Source of the DNA: RUG572 sp051884915
GTDB taxonomy: Bacteria; Verrucomicrobiota; Kiritimatiellia; RFP12; UBA1067
DNA: 64,000 bases
Direction: 5' to 3'
NCBI GenBank assembly: GCA_051884915.1
Contig: JBJEWF010000089.1
Location: forward strand, 1 to 64,000
The translations under genes and the position numbers were made by a program. The notes under the pieces were generated by a model. The model did no database searches, was not told the origin of the DNA, and saw only the letters and a program-made list of their open reading frames with translations. How positions within the stretch are numbered: the stretch's first letter is position 1; every line of letters starts with the position of its first letter. This document shows, piece after piece, positions 8,203-16,107 of the stretch.

Positions 8203-9156
8203 CTACTGCGCGTCGGGCATCGGATAGATCTTGACGAACGCCGCCGCGCGCAGCCGCTTCACCCAGGCCTGGTGGGCCTGCCGGGCCAGTTCGTCCTTGA
8301 CGTTGCGCTCGATGTCGTCGTAGGCCTCGGCGAACGACTTCTGCCGGGCGGCGGATTCGGCGTCCTTGCGGACGATGAATCCCCACCCGTCCAGGTTGAC
8401 GAGCCGGGAATGCTGGCCGACTTTGAGTTTGGCGATCGTCTCGGCGATTTCGGGGCGGAAGGCGTCGTTGGGGTCGACGTCCTTCCAGACGCCGCCGTCC
8501 GCGGCGTGCGAGTCGGCCGAATGTTTCCGCGCGAGTTCGGCGAAGTCGGCTTTCCGGTCCAGCTGGCCGAGAATCTCCTGGGCACGGGCCTCCAGGGATT
8601 TCGCGTTTCCGTCGCCGGGACCGGCCGGACGCAGGAGAATCACGCTGACGGTCGTCTTGGCGTCGGAGGAGTAGCGTTCGAGGTGGTCGCGGTATTCGGC
8701 GAGCATCGCGGCCGGCGTGGCGACGACGTTCTTCTCGACCATCTGGTAGCGCATGCCGGAAACCACCATGTCGTCGCGGATCGCATTGCGCCATTCGGTA
8801 ATCGGAATCTTCGATTCGGCGAGGGCGGCGTTGAGCTTGTTGCGGTCCCCCGCGAAGACGTCCTTGACGATTTCGCGCACGCGGTTGTCCACCATCCACT
8901 CCTGCACGTCCATTTTCTTGTCGACGGCCTGCTTCAGGATCAGCCGGCGGTCGATCAGCTTTTCGAGGGCGTTGCTGTAGGCGAGCTTGAATTCGGGACC
9001 CTGGACGCCGATTTTCGGATTGTCGCGGCGCATCTCGTGCAGCACGTCGCTGACCGTAATGACCTGGCTGTTGACTTTGGCCGCCAACGTGTCCAGCGTG
9101 GCCCCATGGGAGAGGGAAACCAGCGCGGCGACGGCAATTGCTGACAGAATTTTCAT
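8203..9156 (-). CDS. Periplasmic SurA/PpiC-type peptidyl-prolyl isomerase
   Basis: 317 residues with a signal peptide (MKILSAIAVAALVSLSHGA). Next comes a SurA-like N-terminal chaperone region (LAAKVNSQVITVSDV, then LEKLIDRRLILKQA), followed by one parvulin domain around ILLRPAG, ADFAELARKHSAD, GGVWKDVD and LVNLDGWGFIVRKD. SurA proteins escort unfolded outer-membrane proteins through the periplasm. The start at 9156 leaves a proper signal peptide; an upstream in-frame ATG would add 11 unrelated residues. This form has one rotamase domain where E. coli SurA has two. It is adjacent to rsmA, as surA is elsewhere. Confidence 0.87.
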   Translation of the reverse strand: MKILSAIAVAALVSLSHGATLDTLAAKVNSQVITVSDVLHEMRRDNPKIGVQGPEFKLAYSNALEKLIDRRLILKQAVDKKMDVQEWMVDNRVREIVKDVFAGDRNKLNAALAESKIPITEWRNAIRDDMVVSGMRYQMVEKNVVATPAAMLAEYRDHLERYSSDAKTTVSVILLRPAGPGDGNAKSLEARAQEILGQLDRKADFAELARKHSADSHAADGGVWKDVDPNDAFRPEIAETIAKLKVGQHSRLVNLDGWGFIVRKDAESAARQKSFAEAYDDIERNVKDELARQAHQAWVKRLRAAAFVKIYPMPDAQ

Positions 9157-9229
9157 GGCGGGAAGATGATAGCAAAGTACGGGTGCCATTTCAAGCGGGG
9201 CGCTGCGCCGGGACGCCGCGCGGGGACGT

Positions 9230-9257
9230 TTGACATCCGCGGCGAATTCGGTATACT
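9230..9257 (+). promoter_or_regulatory. Strong sigma-70-type promoter of the B12-controlled unit
   Basis: TTGACA (9230-9235), a 16-bp spacer and TATACT (9252-9257). The predicted transcription start, about 9264, falls a few nucleotides before the 5' end of the riboswitch aptamer. Confidence 0.8.
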
Positions 9258-9264
9258 ATGCGCC

Positions 9265-9442
9265 CGTTTCGCGAAACGGAAAACGGAAGCCCGTGGGAAT
9301 CGGGCGCTGTCGCGCAGCCGTGAAGGAATACGACAGACCGCAATCCAGTGGGCCGGGTGGCCTGCGAAGGGCGGTCTGAAGGTCAAGTCCGCAGCCGGAA
9401 GACGCTCCGTTTCGCCGTCATCAACCCTCCGCGCAAGAGGGG
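9265..9442 (+). ncRNA. Cobalamin riboswitch with SD-sequestering expression platform
   Basis: The leader matches the adenosylcobalamin/cobalamin riboswitch layout. A closing P1 helix forms between CGAAACGG (9272-9279) and CCGTTTCG (9407-9414), a perfect 8-bp match. The 5' core has GGGAATCGGGCGCTG followed by CGCAGCCGTGA (9294-9322). The 3' core, AGCCGGAAGACGCTCC (9393-9408), resembles the B12 box. Downstream, CCCTC (9425-9429) can pair with GAGGG (9437-9441), hiding the purine-rich ribosome binding site before the ATG at 9454, which would allow translational control. An alternative palindrome, CGTTTCGCGAAACG (9265-9278), competes with P1. The call is from consensus features by eye; no covariance-model search was run. 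Confidence 0.8.
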
Positions 9443-9453
9443 AAAGGGCAAAA

Positions 9454-11262
9454 ATGAAAACTGGCAATCGGGTTGCGGCGGCGGTGGCCGCTGTCGCGTT
9501 GGCGTCGGCGGGAGCCGCTCGGGGAGCGGCGGTCTCGTCGCTGGACGACATCCACTACTGGGTCGGCGAGGGCACCAACCGGTGCGGCGTGGTCGTCGAC
9601 TGGTCGGAGGCTTTCGGGGAGGGGGCGACGCTGGCCTGGGGATACCGGTGGAACGGCGTCTGCACGAATCTGTCCGAGGTCCTCGTCCGCATCGGACGCG
9701 AGGATCCGCGCCTGAAGATCGGCGTCCAGGGCATGACGTCGCAATACGTGGACTTCTACTTCTTCGGCTACGACGTGAACGACAACCACCCCCAGTGGGA
9801 TGTGGCAAACGGCGCGGCGTCCGATCCGGACGCGCTGGTCCTCCGCGAGGATTCGGTGGACTATTCGGCCTGGTGGGTTCTCTACGGGCCGCTGGCGGGA
9901 GCCGATTTCCCGACGGCGGAGCAGACGTCGAGCTGGACGGCCGCCAACGGCATCGTCCCGCGCGACGCGGACTGGTTCGTGCTCCGGTGGGGTGCGACCG
10001 ATTGGCCCGAGACCGCCATCCAGCTGCCGGCGCCGGTGGCCGCGGAGTCGCCGTACGGCTACCAGGTCACGGCGTCCCGGACGGACGAGACGAATACGCG
10101 GTACAACTCGGCGGACAGCGTGCTGGGGCATCCGACGATGTACATGGACGGACAGTGGGGCGGCCCCGTCACGCCCGCGAATCCCGCCTGGTTCGCCGGG
10201 GAGGTGTTCTCGCTCGTGTCGGACGGCGACGAAGAAGACGGCCCCGGTTACGTGACCATCGCGTTCGACCACGACGTCGTGGACGACCCCGCCAACCCGT
10301 TCGGCCTCGACTTCATCGTCTTCGGCAATACGGGAATCACCCTGGCGGACACGTCCGACTACATCAGCCAGCTTGACGATCCCAGCCTGATGAAACTGAC
10401 GAGCAAGGGCTGGTCCGAGCTGGCGAAAGTGGAAGTCTCCCAGGACGGGAAGACCTGGTACACGAGCGAGGAGTGGAAGACGAGCGACGGTTTCGCGCCG
10501 ACGTGCGCCTACCTCTACGAACCGGAACGGGCCGATCCGCGGCTCTTCGACGGCAATCTGTACTGGGGGCGCGCGGCTCTCGCCACGCGTCCGGTCGATC
10601 CGCGCATGGATTTCTCCGACGTGGCGGGCTACAGCGTCGCGGATCTGAGCCGCTTCTACAACGGTTCCGCCGGCGGCACGGGATACGACCTCGCGCTGGC
10701 GACGGACGCGTCGGGCAACGAACTGCCGAAAAAGAACGGGCGCAAGTGGATCCGCTACGTGCGGATCTCGGGAGTCTACGCCGACGACCTCGGCGATGGC
10801 GACAGCGGCTACACGGAGCCGGAAGTCGACGCGGTCGCCGACGTCGCGCCGGTCTCGGGCTACGAGAAGTGGGTCGAGGCGAACTACACGGACTGGACGA
10901 CGCTCTGGCGGTCCGAGGTCGCCGGCCCCGAGGCCCTCGCCGCGAACGGCCAGCCCAACGCCGTCAACTACTTCCTGGGGCTTTCCGCGTCCGAGTCCGC
11001 GTCCGCGTTCGAATTCCGGATCCGGGCGTTCGAGCCCGGCGAGACGATGCACCGCATCCGGGTGGTGACGAACCGGCGGCTGGAGAGCGGATGCGGCGTC
11101 GTCGTGAAGCGCGCGGACAGTCTCACGGCGGGGACATGGACGGACGAGGTCCCGCAGGTGGAGGACAGCGCGCCGCTGGCGGACGGGACGGGCTGGGAGA
11201 CGACGTTCGTCGTGTCGGCCGACGGCGGCGCGTTCTTCAAGCTGGCGCTGGAGGTCGAGTAG
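9454..11262 (+). CDS. Secreted surface protein under cobalamin riboswitch control
   Basis: 602 residues with a signal peptide (about 1-27, ending ARGA). The N-terminal domain (about 30-200) has VVVDWSEAFGEGATLAWGYRWNG, aromatic-rich, of a type I recall from surface and PEP-CTERM proteins; a second domain (about 205-460) contains FGLDFIVFGNTGI and WSELAKVEVSQDGKTW, a beta-sandwich-like pattern. A linker leads to a C-terminal domain ending AFFKLALEVE, resembling the end of two other secreted proteins here. The riboswitch suggests a role in catching or handling vitamin B12 or cobalt at the cell surface; this is inference, as no binding site is recognised. The pseudopilin gene follows after 13 bp. 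Ribosome binding site GAGGGGAAAGGG. Confidence 0.72.
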   Translation: MKTGNRVAAAVAAVALASAGAARGAAVSSLDDIHYWVGEGTNRCGVVVDWSEAFGEGATLAWGYRWNGVCTNLSEVLVRIGREDPRLKIGVQGMTSQYVDFYFFGYDVNDNHPQWDVANGAASDPDALVLREDSVDYSAWWVLYGPLAGADFPTAEQTSSWTAANGIVPRDADWFVLRWGATDWPETAIQLPAPVAAESPYGYQVTASRTDETNTRYNSADSVLGHPTMYMDGQWGGPVTPANPAWFAGEVFSLVSDGDEEDGPGYVTIAFDHDVVDDPANPFGLDFIVFGNTGITLADTSDYISQLDDPSLMKLTSKGWSELAKVEVSQDGKTWYTSEEWKTSDGFAPTCAYLYEPERADPRLFDGNLYWGRAALATRPVDPRMDFSDVAGYSVADLSRFYNGSAGGTGYDLALATDASGNELPKKNGRKWIRYVRISGVYADDLGDGDSGYTEPEVDAVADVAPVSGYEKWVEANYTDWTTLWRSEVAGPEALAANGQPNAVNYFLGLSASESASAFEFRIRAFEPGETMHRIRVVTNRRLESGCGVVVKRADSLTAGTWTDEVPQVEDSAPLADGTGWETTFVVSADGGAFFKLALEVE

Positions 11263-11275
11263 ACGCGTTAAGGAC

Positions 11276-12154
11276 ATGCGGCGTCGCGGCTTTACCATGT
11301 GCGAGCTGCTGCTCGTTGTGGGGCTTGTTGCCACCGTGTGGGTGGTTCTCCTGCCTGCCTTGACCGATTTCCGCGAATCGGCGATGAGCGCCCAATGCCA
11401 GTCGAACCTGCGGCAGCTGGCGCTGCTCTGCCAGACCTACGCCCTGAAGGAGGGATACTACCCGTGGGGCATGGTCGAGCCGGGGCAGCACACGCTGAAC
11501 TACTGGAGCGACGACGGCCTGAAGATGCTCTATCCGCGCGAGGATCCGCGGCTGCACGACGTGGCGGACTGGTCGGAGTACGCGACGTTCTGCTGGGACT
11601 TCCGGCGGAAGCGCGGGACCGGCGCGGGATGGCAGTGCGGGGAAATGTTCCAGGGACTCCAGGCGGACGCGCTGGCCTGCTGCCCGAAGTGCAGGACGGC
11701 GGCGACGGACAATTGGGACGGCAACCGCCTGACGGGGTACAACTACAACGTGTGCTATCTGGGCTACGTCGAGAACGACCGGGGCAAGCGCACGTATCCC
11801 ACGCGGCAGACCGACGTGAAATATCCCGAGCGGGTGGTCGTCTTCGGCGACGGCGGCTATGCGGGCGGGCCGAACAAGTTCATGCGCGCGCCGATGCAGG
11901 ACAAGACCTACGACAATTCCGCGTCGAACCTGCGCAAGGCCGGCACGCAGGCCTTCCGCCACGGCCGGGGACGCAACCGCCACTGCAACATGGCCTTTCT
12001 CGACGGCCATGTCGAGAAATTCATGCAGCCGTACCGGGCCGGCGGTTCGAAGGGCTGGGTCGACGAGGCCACCCACACGGCCTTCATCAGTTCCGGCAAC
12101 GGCATCTACGGGCCGCGCGGTTTCGGGACCGACGACGACGACGAACCCCGCTAG
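11276..12154 (+). CDS. Pseudopilin with H-X9-DG processing domain
   Basis: 292 residues beginning RRRGFTMCELLLVVGL, a type IV prepilin leader with cleavage expected after Gly5 and a hydrophobic helix to about residue 28. Glu10, the +5 glutamate, is present, but the usual FTLIELLVVI is altered to FTMCELLLVV. The globular part is cysteine-rich. The C-terminus has HCNMAFLDGHVEKF, the H-X9-DG element found in pseudopilins of Planctomycetes and Verrucomicrobia. Such proteins join type II secretion-like or pilus-like structures. Only 13 bp separate it from the riboswitch-controlled gene, so it probably shares that control. AAGGA at 11270 is very close to the ATG, so its translation may depend on coupling. 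Confidence 0.82.
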   Translation: MRRRGFTMCELLLVVGLVATVWVVLLPALTDFRESAMSAQCQSNLRQLALLCQTYALKEGYYPWGMVEPGQHTLNYWSDDGLKMLYPREDPRLHDVADWSEYATFCWDFRRKRGTGAGWQCGEMFQGLQADALACCPKCRTAATDNWDGNRLTGYNYNVCYLGYVENDRGKRTYPTRQTDVKYPERVVVFGDGGYAGGPNKFMRAPMQDKTYDNSASNLRKAGTQAFRHGRGRNRHCNMAFLDGHVEKFMQPYRAGGSKGWVDEATHTAFISSGNGIYGPRGFGTDDDDEPR

Positions 12155-12164
12155 CCCGCGGAAA

Positions 12165-12201
12165 TGGTATACTGAAGGGGTCGTGACGACGAAATAAGGA
12201 G
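12165..12201 (+). promoter_or_regulatory. Extended -10 promoter and RBS of the rhamnosidase gene
   Basis: TGG-TATACT (TATACT at 12168-12173) lies just after the pseudopilin stop; AAGGAG (12196-12201) sits 6 nt before the ATG at 12208. No clear -35 is seen. Confidence 0.55.
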
Positions 12202-12207
12202 CAGCCG

Positions 12208-15123
12208 ATGACAGGAAAACTGATGGTGGCGCCGGCGTTCGCGCTGGCGCTTGGGGCCGTCGCCGCGGGATGTGCGGCGGGCGGAAGTTCGTGTCCCGCG
12301 GAACAGGAGGCGAAAACCGCCGACCTGCGGACCGACCAGATGGTGGCGACGGCCAACGTGGGCGGCACGCCGACGTTCAGCTGGCAGATGCGCGCGGCGC
12401 GCGAAGGGGCCGCGCAGACGGCCTACCGCCTCCAGGTCTTCGAGGGCGTCAAGGACGGCGCGCCGGTCTGGGATTCGGGCGAGGTCGCCGGCGCGAAATC
12501 GGTCGGCGTGCGCTATGCGGGGCCGGAGCTGAAGAGCGCGACGAAGTACGTCTGGTCCGTCGCCGTGAAGGACGAGACGGGCGCGTGGCTGGCGCCGGCG
12601 CGCGGTTTCTTCGAGACGGGCCTTTTCAAGGCCGACGACTGGAAGGGTTCGGTCTGGATCTCGCCCGTCGACGCGACCGTGCGCGCCGCGAACGACAAGA
12701 AGCAGGAGGCCGAGGACGGCACGGCCTGCTTCGTCAAGTCGATCGCGAACGGCCGCCCGGTCAGGGAGGCCTACTGGACGGTGGCCGGCCTCGGCGCCTT
12801 CGAGGCCTACGTGAACGGCGAGCCGGTGTCGCGCAAGGGCTGCGCGGCCGCCCGGGGGCGCCTCGTGGGCGACTTCCTCAAGCCGGGCTTCACGCACAAC
12901 GGCAAGACGAAATACGCCTTCACCTACGACGTGACGCACCTGATGAAGACGGGCGCCGGAGACGCGAACGTCTTCTCCGCCCAGGTCTCGTCGGGCTGGT
13001 GGCGCGACAAGATCGTGAACTTCTTCGGCCGGAAGAGCGCGTTCCGCGCGCAGCTCGTCCTGCGCTATGCGGACGGGACGGAGCGGCGGATCGGCACGGA
13101 CACGTCTTGGCTGTCCGCCACGACGGGACCCGTCGTGCGCGCGGCGATTTTCGACGGCGAGGACTACGACGCCCGCCGGACGACGCGCTGGATGAAGGGG
13201 GAGACGGGGCCCGAATTCACGGCTTCCGAAGTCAATACGGAATTCAAGGGCAGCCTCTATCCGTGCAACGGCGCGCAGATCCGGCTGCGCGAGGACCTGG
13301 CGCTGGCGCCGCGGGAGGTCTACGTGTGGAAGGGCGTCGAGGGGGCCGACGCCGAACATTTCGGCACGGTGAAGAAGGCGCGCGCCTACCGGCCCGACGA
13401 GCCCATCACGCTCGACGCGGGCGAGACGCTCGTCGTCGATTTCGCCCAGAACGCGGCGGCCGTGCCCTGCTTCGTCTTCGCGGCGGAGGCGGGCACCGTC
13501 CTGACGGCGAAGCCCGCGGAAATGCTGAACGACGCGAAGGGCGCCAAAAAGCGCGGCAACGACGGGCCGGAAGGTTCGGTCTACCGCCAGAACCTGCGCC
13601 AGGCGCGGGCGACGGTGAACTACACCTTTGCCGGCGCGGGCGAGGAGACGTACCATCCCTCGTTCACCTTCTTCGGCTACCGCTACCTGTCCGTGACGGC
13701 GACCGGCCGGGTCGAGATCCGGAAACTCCGCTCGCTGCCGGTCACGTCGATCCTGCCGCAGAACGAAACCGGTTCGCTTGAGACGGGCGTGAAGGAGGTC
13801 AACCGGCTGATCGCCAACGTGAAGTGGGGCCAGTACTCCAACTATCTCTCGGTGTCGACGGACTGCCCGCAGCGCAACGAGCGTTTGGGCTGGACGGCGG
13901 ATACGCAGGTCTTCGTCGAGGCGGCCACCTACAACGCCAACGTCTACGCGTTCTTCGTCAAATGGATGCGCGACATGCGCGACAGCCGCGATTCGTACGG
14001 CACGTTCCCGGGCGTGGCGCCGCGCGCGCAGTATGGCAACGAGGGCCACCGCGTCGGCTGGGCCGATGCGGGCGTGATCGTGCCGTACACGATCTGGAAG
14101 CAGTTCGGCGACACGCGCATCATCGAGGAGAACTGGGAGGCGATGGACGGCTTCGTCTCCTACCTCGGCAAGTCGCAGTACAAGAGCGGCCCGGAGAACG
14201 GCAACTACCAGTGGGCGGACTGGCTCAGCTACGAGAAGCTGGAGTCGTGCGGCGGCGGCGCGTTCGCGAAGGACGAAAAGGGCCGCCATCGGGGTCCGCT
14301 GCCCGAGGCGATCACCTACTGGAACTATCTCGGCGGCTGCTACTGGCTCTGGGACGCCCGCATGATGGCGACGATGGCCCGCGCCGTCGGGAACGGGGCG
14401 GGAGTCGACAAGTACGAGGCGATGTCCGCGCGCGCGCTCGCCTACCTCCGCAAGGAGTTCGTGGCGAAGGACGGCCTGCTCCTGCCGCTCTTCCGCGACA
14501 TGCAGACGCCGGCGCTCTTCGCGCTGAAGCTGGGGCTGCTCGCCGACGCCAAGGCCATCGCCGCCACGAAGGCGGCCTTGCTGCAGAACTTCAAGGACCA
14601 CGGCGACTGCCTGCAGACGGGCTTTCTGGGGACGTCGATCCTGATGGACACGCTGACCTACGACGTGGGCGCGCCGGAAATGGCCTACACGCTTCTACTG
14701 CAGCGCAAGAACCCGAGCTGGCTCTATTCGGTCGACCAGGGCGCGACGACGATCTGGGAACGCTGGAACTCGTACGTGAAGGCGACGGGCTTCGGCCCCG
14801 TCGGCATGAACTCCTTCAACCATTATGCGTATGGCGCGGTTCTCGCGTGGATGTACGGCTCGATGGCGGGCATCCAGGAAGACCTCGCCGAGCCGGGGTT
14901 CAAGCATTTCGTCCTGGCGCCGCTGCCGGATCGGCGCATGGGCCGCGTGACGGCCGATTTCAAGTCGCCCTACGGCCCGATCCGCAGCGCGTGGCGCTAC
15001 GACGACGCGGGCAAGTGGACGTGGGAGTTCACGATTCCCGCCAATACGACGGCCACGGTCCGTCTTGCCGGCCGGCCCGACAGGGAGTACGCGGCCGGCA
15101 CCTACACGATTGTCGTCCCCTAG
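12208..15123 (+). CDS. Alpha-L-rhamnosidase, GH78 family lipoprotein
   Basis: 971 residues. A lipoprotein signal (lipobox VAAGC at about 18-22) places it at the envelope. Then come the Bac_rhamnosid_N-type beta domains (GLGAFEAYVNGEPVS, a typical jelly-roll segment) and the (alpha/alpha)6 catalytic barrel opened by the family hallmark DCPQRNERLGW at 552-562, followed by WADWLSYEKLES and YGAVLAWMYG. GH78 enzymes release terminal L-rhamnose from pectin (rhamnogalacturonan), glycosides or bacterial polysaccharides; the substrate cannot be told from sequence. The gene stands alone, with its own promoter and RBS, and is convergent with ogt. Confidence 0.93.
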   Translation: MTGKLMVAPAFALALGAVAAGCAAGGSSCPAEQEAKTADLRTDQMVATANVGGTPTFSWQMRAAREGAAQTAYRLQVFEGVKDGAPVWDSGEVAGAKSVGVRYAGPELKSATKYVWSVAVKDETGAWLAPARGFFETGLFKADDWKGSVWISPVDATVRAANDKKQEAEDGTACFVKSIANGRPVREAYWTVAGLGAFEAYVNGEPVSRKGCAAARGRLVGDFLKPGFTHNGKTKYAFTYDVTHLMKTGAGDANVFSAQVSSGWWRDKIVNFFGRKSAFRAQLVLRYADGTERRIGTDTSWLSATTGPVVRAAIFDGEDYDARRTTRWMKGETGPEFTASEVNTEFKGSLYPCNGAQIRLREDLALAPREVYVWKGVEGADAEHFGTVKKARAYRPDEPITLDAGETLVVDFAQNAAAVPCFVFAAEAGTVLTAKPAEMLNDAKGAKKRGNDGPEGSVYRQNLRQARATVNYTFAGAGEETYHPSFTFFGYRYLSVTATGRVEIRKLRSLPVTSILPQNETGSLETGVKEVNRLIANVKWGQYSNYLSVSTDCPQRNERLGWTADTQVFVEAATYNANVYAFFVKWMRDMRDSRDSYGTFPGVAPRAQYGNEGHRVGWADAGVIVPYTIWKQFGDTRIIEENWEAMDGFVSYLGKSQYKSGPENGNYQWADWLSYEKLESCGGGAFAKDEKGRHRGPLPEAITYWNYLGGCYWLWDARMMATMARAVGNGAGVDKYEAMSARALAYLRKEFVAKDGLLLPLFRDMQTPALFALKLGLLADAKAIAATKAALLQNFKDHGDCLQTGFLGTSILMDTLTYDVGAPEMAYTLLLQRKNPSWLYSVDQGATTIWERWNSYVKATGFGPVGMNSFNHYAYGAVLAWMYGSMAGIQEDLAEPGFKHFVLAPLPDRRMGRVTADFKSPYGPIRSAWRYDDAGKWTWEFTIPANTTATVRLAGRPDREYAAGTYTIVVP

Positions 15124-15163
15124 GCTTCCGCCGCAGGGACGGACGCGCGGCGGCGCGCCGGTT

Positions 15164-15679
15164 TCACGGCGCGAAGGCGGGCGCGGCGCCGGCGCGTTCC
15201 AGCCGCAGGAGCCTGGCTTTTCGGTCGAGTCCGCCGGCGTAGCCCGTGAGGTCGCCGTGCGCGCCGACGACGCGATGGCAGGGCACGAAGAGCGAAATCG
15301 CATTGCGGCCGACGGCGCCGCCGACGGCCCGGGCGGACAGGTGCGGCAGGCCCCGCCCGGCGGCGATGCGCCGGGCGATCGCGCCGTACGTCGCGGTCTG
15401 GCCGTACGGGATGGCGCAGAGGGCGCCCCACACGTCGTTCTGGAAGGGCGTGCCCGTGAAGTGGAGCGGCACGGAGAAGGCCGGGTCCTGTCCCGAGAAA
15501 TAGACGTCAAGCCACGTCTTGGCCGTCGCGAGAAGGGGCGTTTCCCGTTCCTCGCGTTCCGCGTCCAGCCGGGACGCGAAATGCCGCTGCCCCGCAAACC
15601 ACGCCCCCGTCAGGCCGATGCCGTCCGCGGCCAGCAGAAGCTCGCCGAGAGGGGACTGGTAGCGGCTGGTGTATTGCAT
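15164..15679 (-). CDS. ogt: Methylated-DNA--protein-cysteine methyltransferase
   Basis: 171-residue suicide DNA-repair protein that moves the methyl group from O6-methylguanine to its own cysteine. The active site PCHRV is at 133-137 (Cys134), preceded by GTPFQNDVWGAL and IPYGQTATYGAIA (the DNA-binding winged helix) and followed by LTGYAGGLDRKARLLRLE. The start at 15679 is chosen because the protein then opens with the normal Ogt N-terminus (YTSRYQSPLGELLLA); the open frame upstream reads as low-complexity arginine-rich sequence. It lies downstream of panD on the same strand. Confidence 0.94.
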   Translation of the reverse strand: MQYTSRYQSPLGELLLAADGIGLTGAWFAGQRHFASRLDAEREERETPLLATAKTWLDVYFSGQDPAFSVPLHFTGTPFQNDVWGALCAIPYGQTATYGAIARRIAAGRGLPHLSARAVGGAVGRNAISLFVPCHRVVGAHGDLTGYAGGLDRKARLLRLERAGAAPAFAP

Positions 15680-15747
15680 GGCGGGCCTCTTCGACGGTCC
15701 GGCGGGAAGCGCCCGTCCGGACCGGCGGCGCGTCGCGCCGCGGCTTT

Positions 15748-16107
15748 TCAGGACGGCTGCGCCTGCGGCCGGTTCCGCGCGTCCAGGAAAACGACGTTGG
15801 GCCGGTGGCGGGCGGCTTCCTCGGGCGTGAACTGGCCGAAGGCCATCACGATGAGGCGGTCCCCGACCTTGCCCATGTGCGCGGCCGCGCCGTTGAGGCA
15901 GCACACGCCCGAACCCCGCGGGCCGGGGATGACGTACGTCTCGAAACGGTTGCCGTTCTCGACATCGGCGCAGAGGATCTTTTCGTTGCCGAAAAGTCCG
16001 GCCGCCGTCATCAGGTCCTCGTCGACCGTGAGCGATCCCACGTAGTCGAGGCACGCCTGGGTGACGCGGATGCGGTGCAGTTTGGCGCGAAGCAGCGAGA
16101 CCGTCAT
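15748..16107 (-). CDS. panD: Aspartate 1-decarboxylase proenzyme
   Basis: 119-residue pyruvoyl enzyme that makes beta-alanine from aspartate for pantothenate synthesis. The self-cleavage site is Gly24-Ser25 in YVGSLTVDEDLM, where Ser25 becomes the pyruvoyl group. Other family features are KLHRIRVTQACLDY, the binding motif NGAAAH, and VGDRLIVMAFG. The start codon overlaps the clpX stop by 4 bp, so translation is coupled to the protease cluster. With panB at 1.3 kb, two pantothenate genes are in the window but not in one operon. Confidence 0.95.
   Translation of the reverse strand: MTVSLLRAKLHRIRVTQACLDYVGSLTVDEDLMTAAGLFGNEKILCADVENGNRFETYVIPGPRGSGVCCLNGAAAHMGKVGDRLIVMAFGQFTPEEAARHRPNVVFLDARNRPQAQPS

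Noticed and set aside
7273..9144. A 623-residue plus-strand frame across rsmA and the SurA-like gene
   Set aside because: The opposite strand carries two well-supported genes with intact motifs; the plus-strand translation has no recognisable domain.
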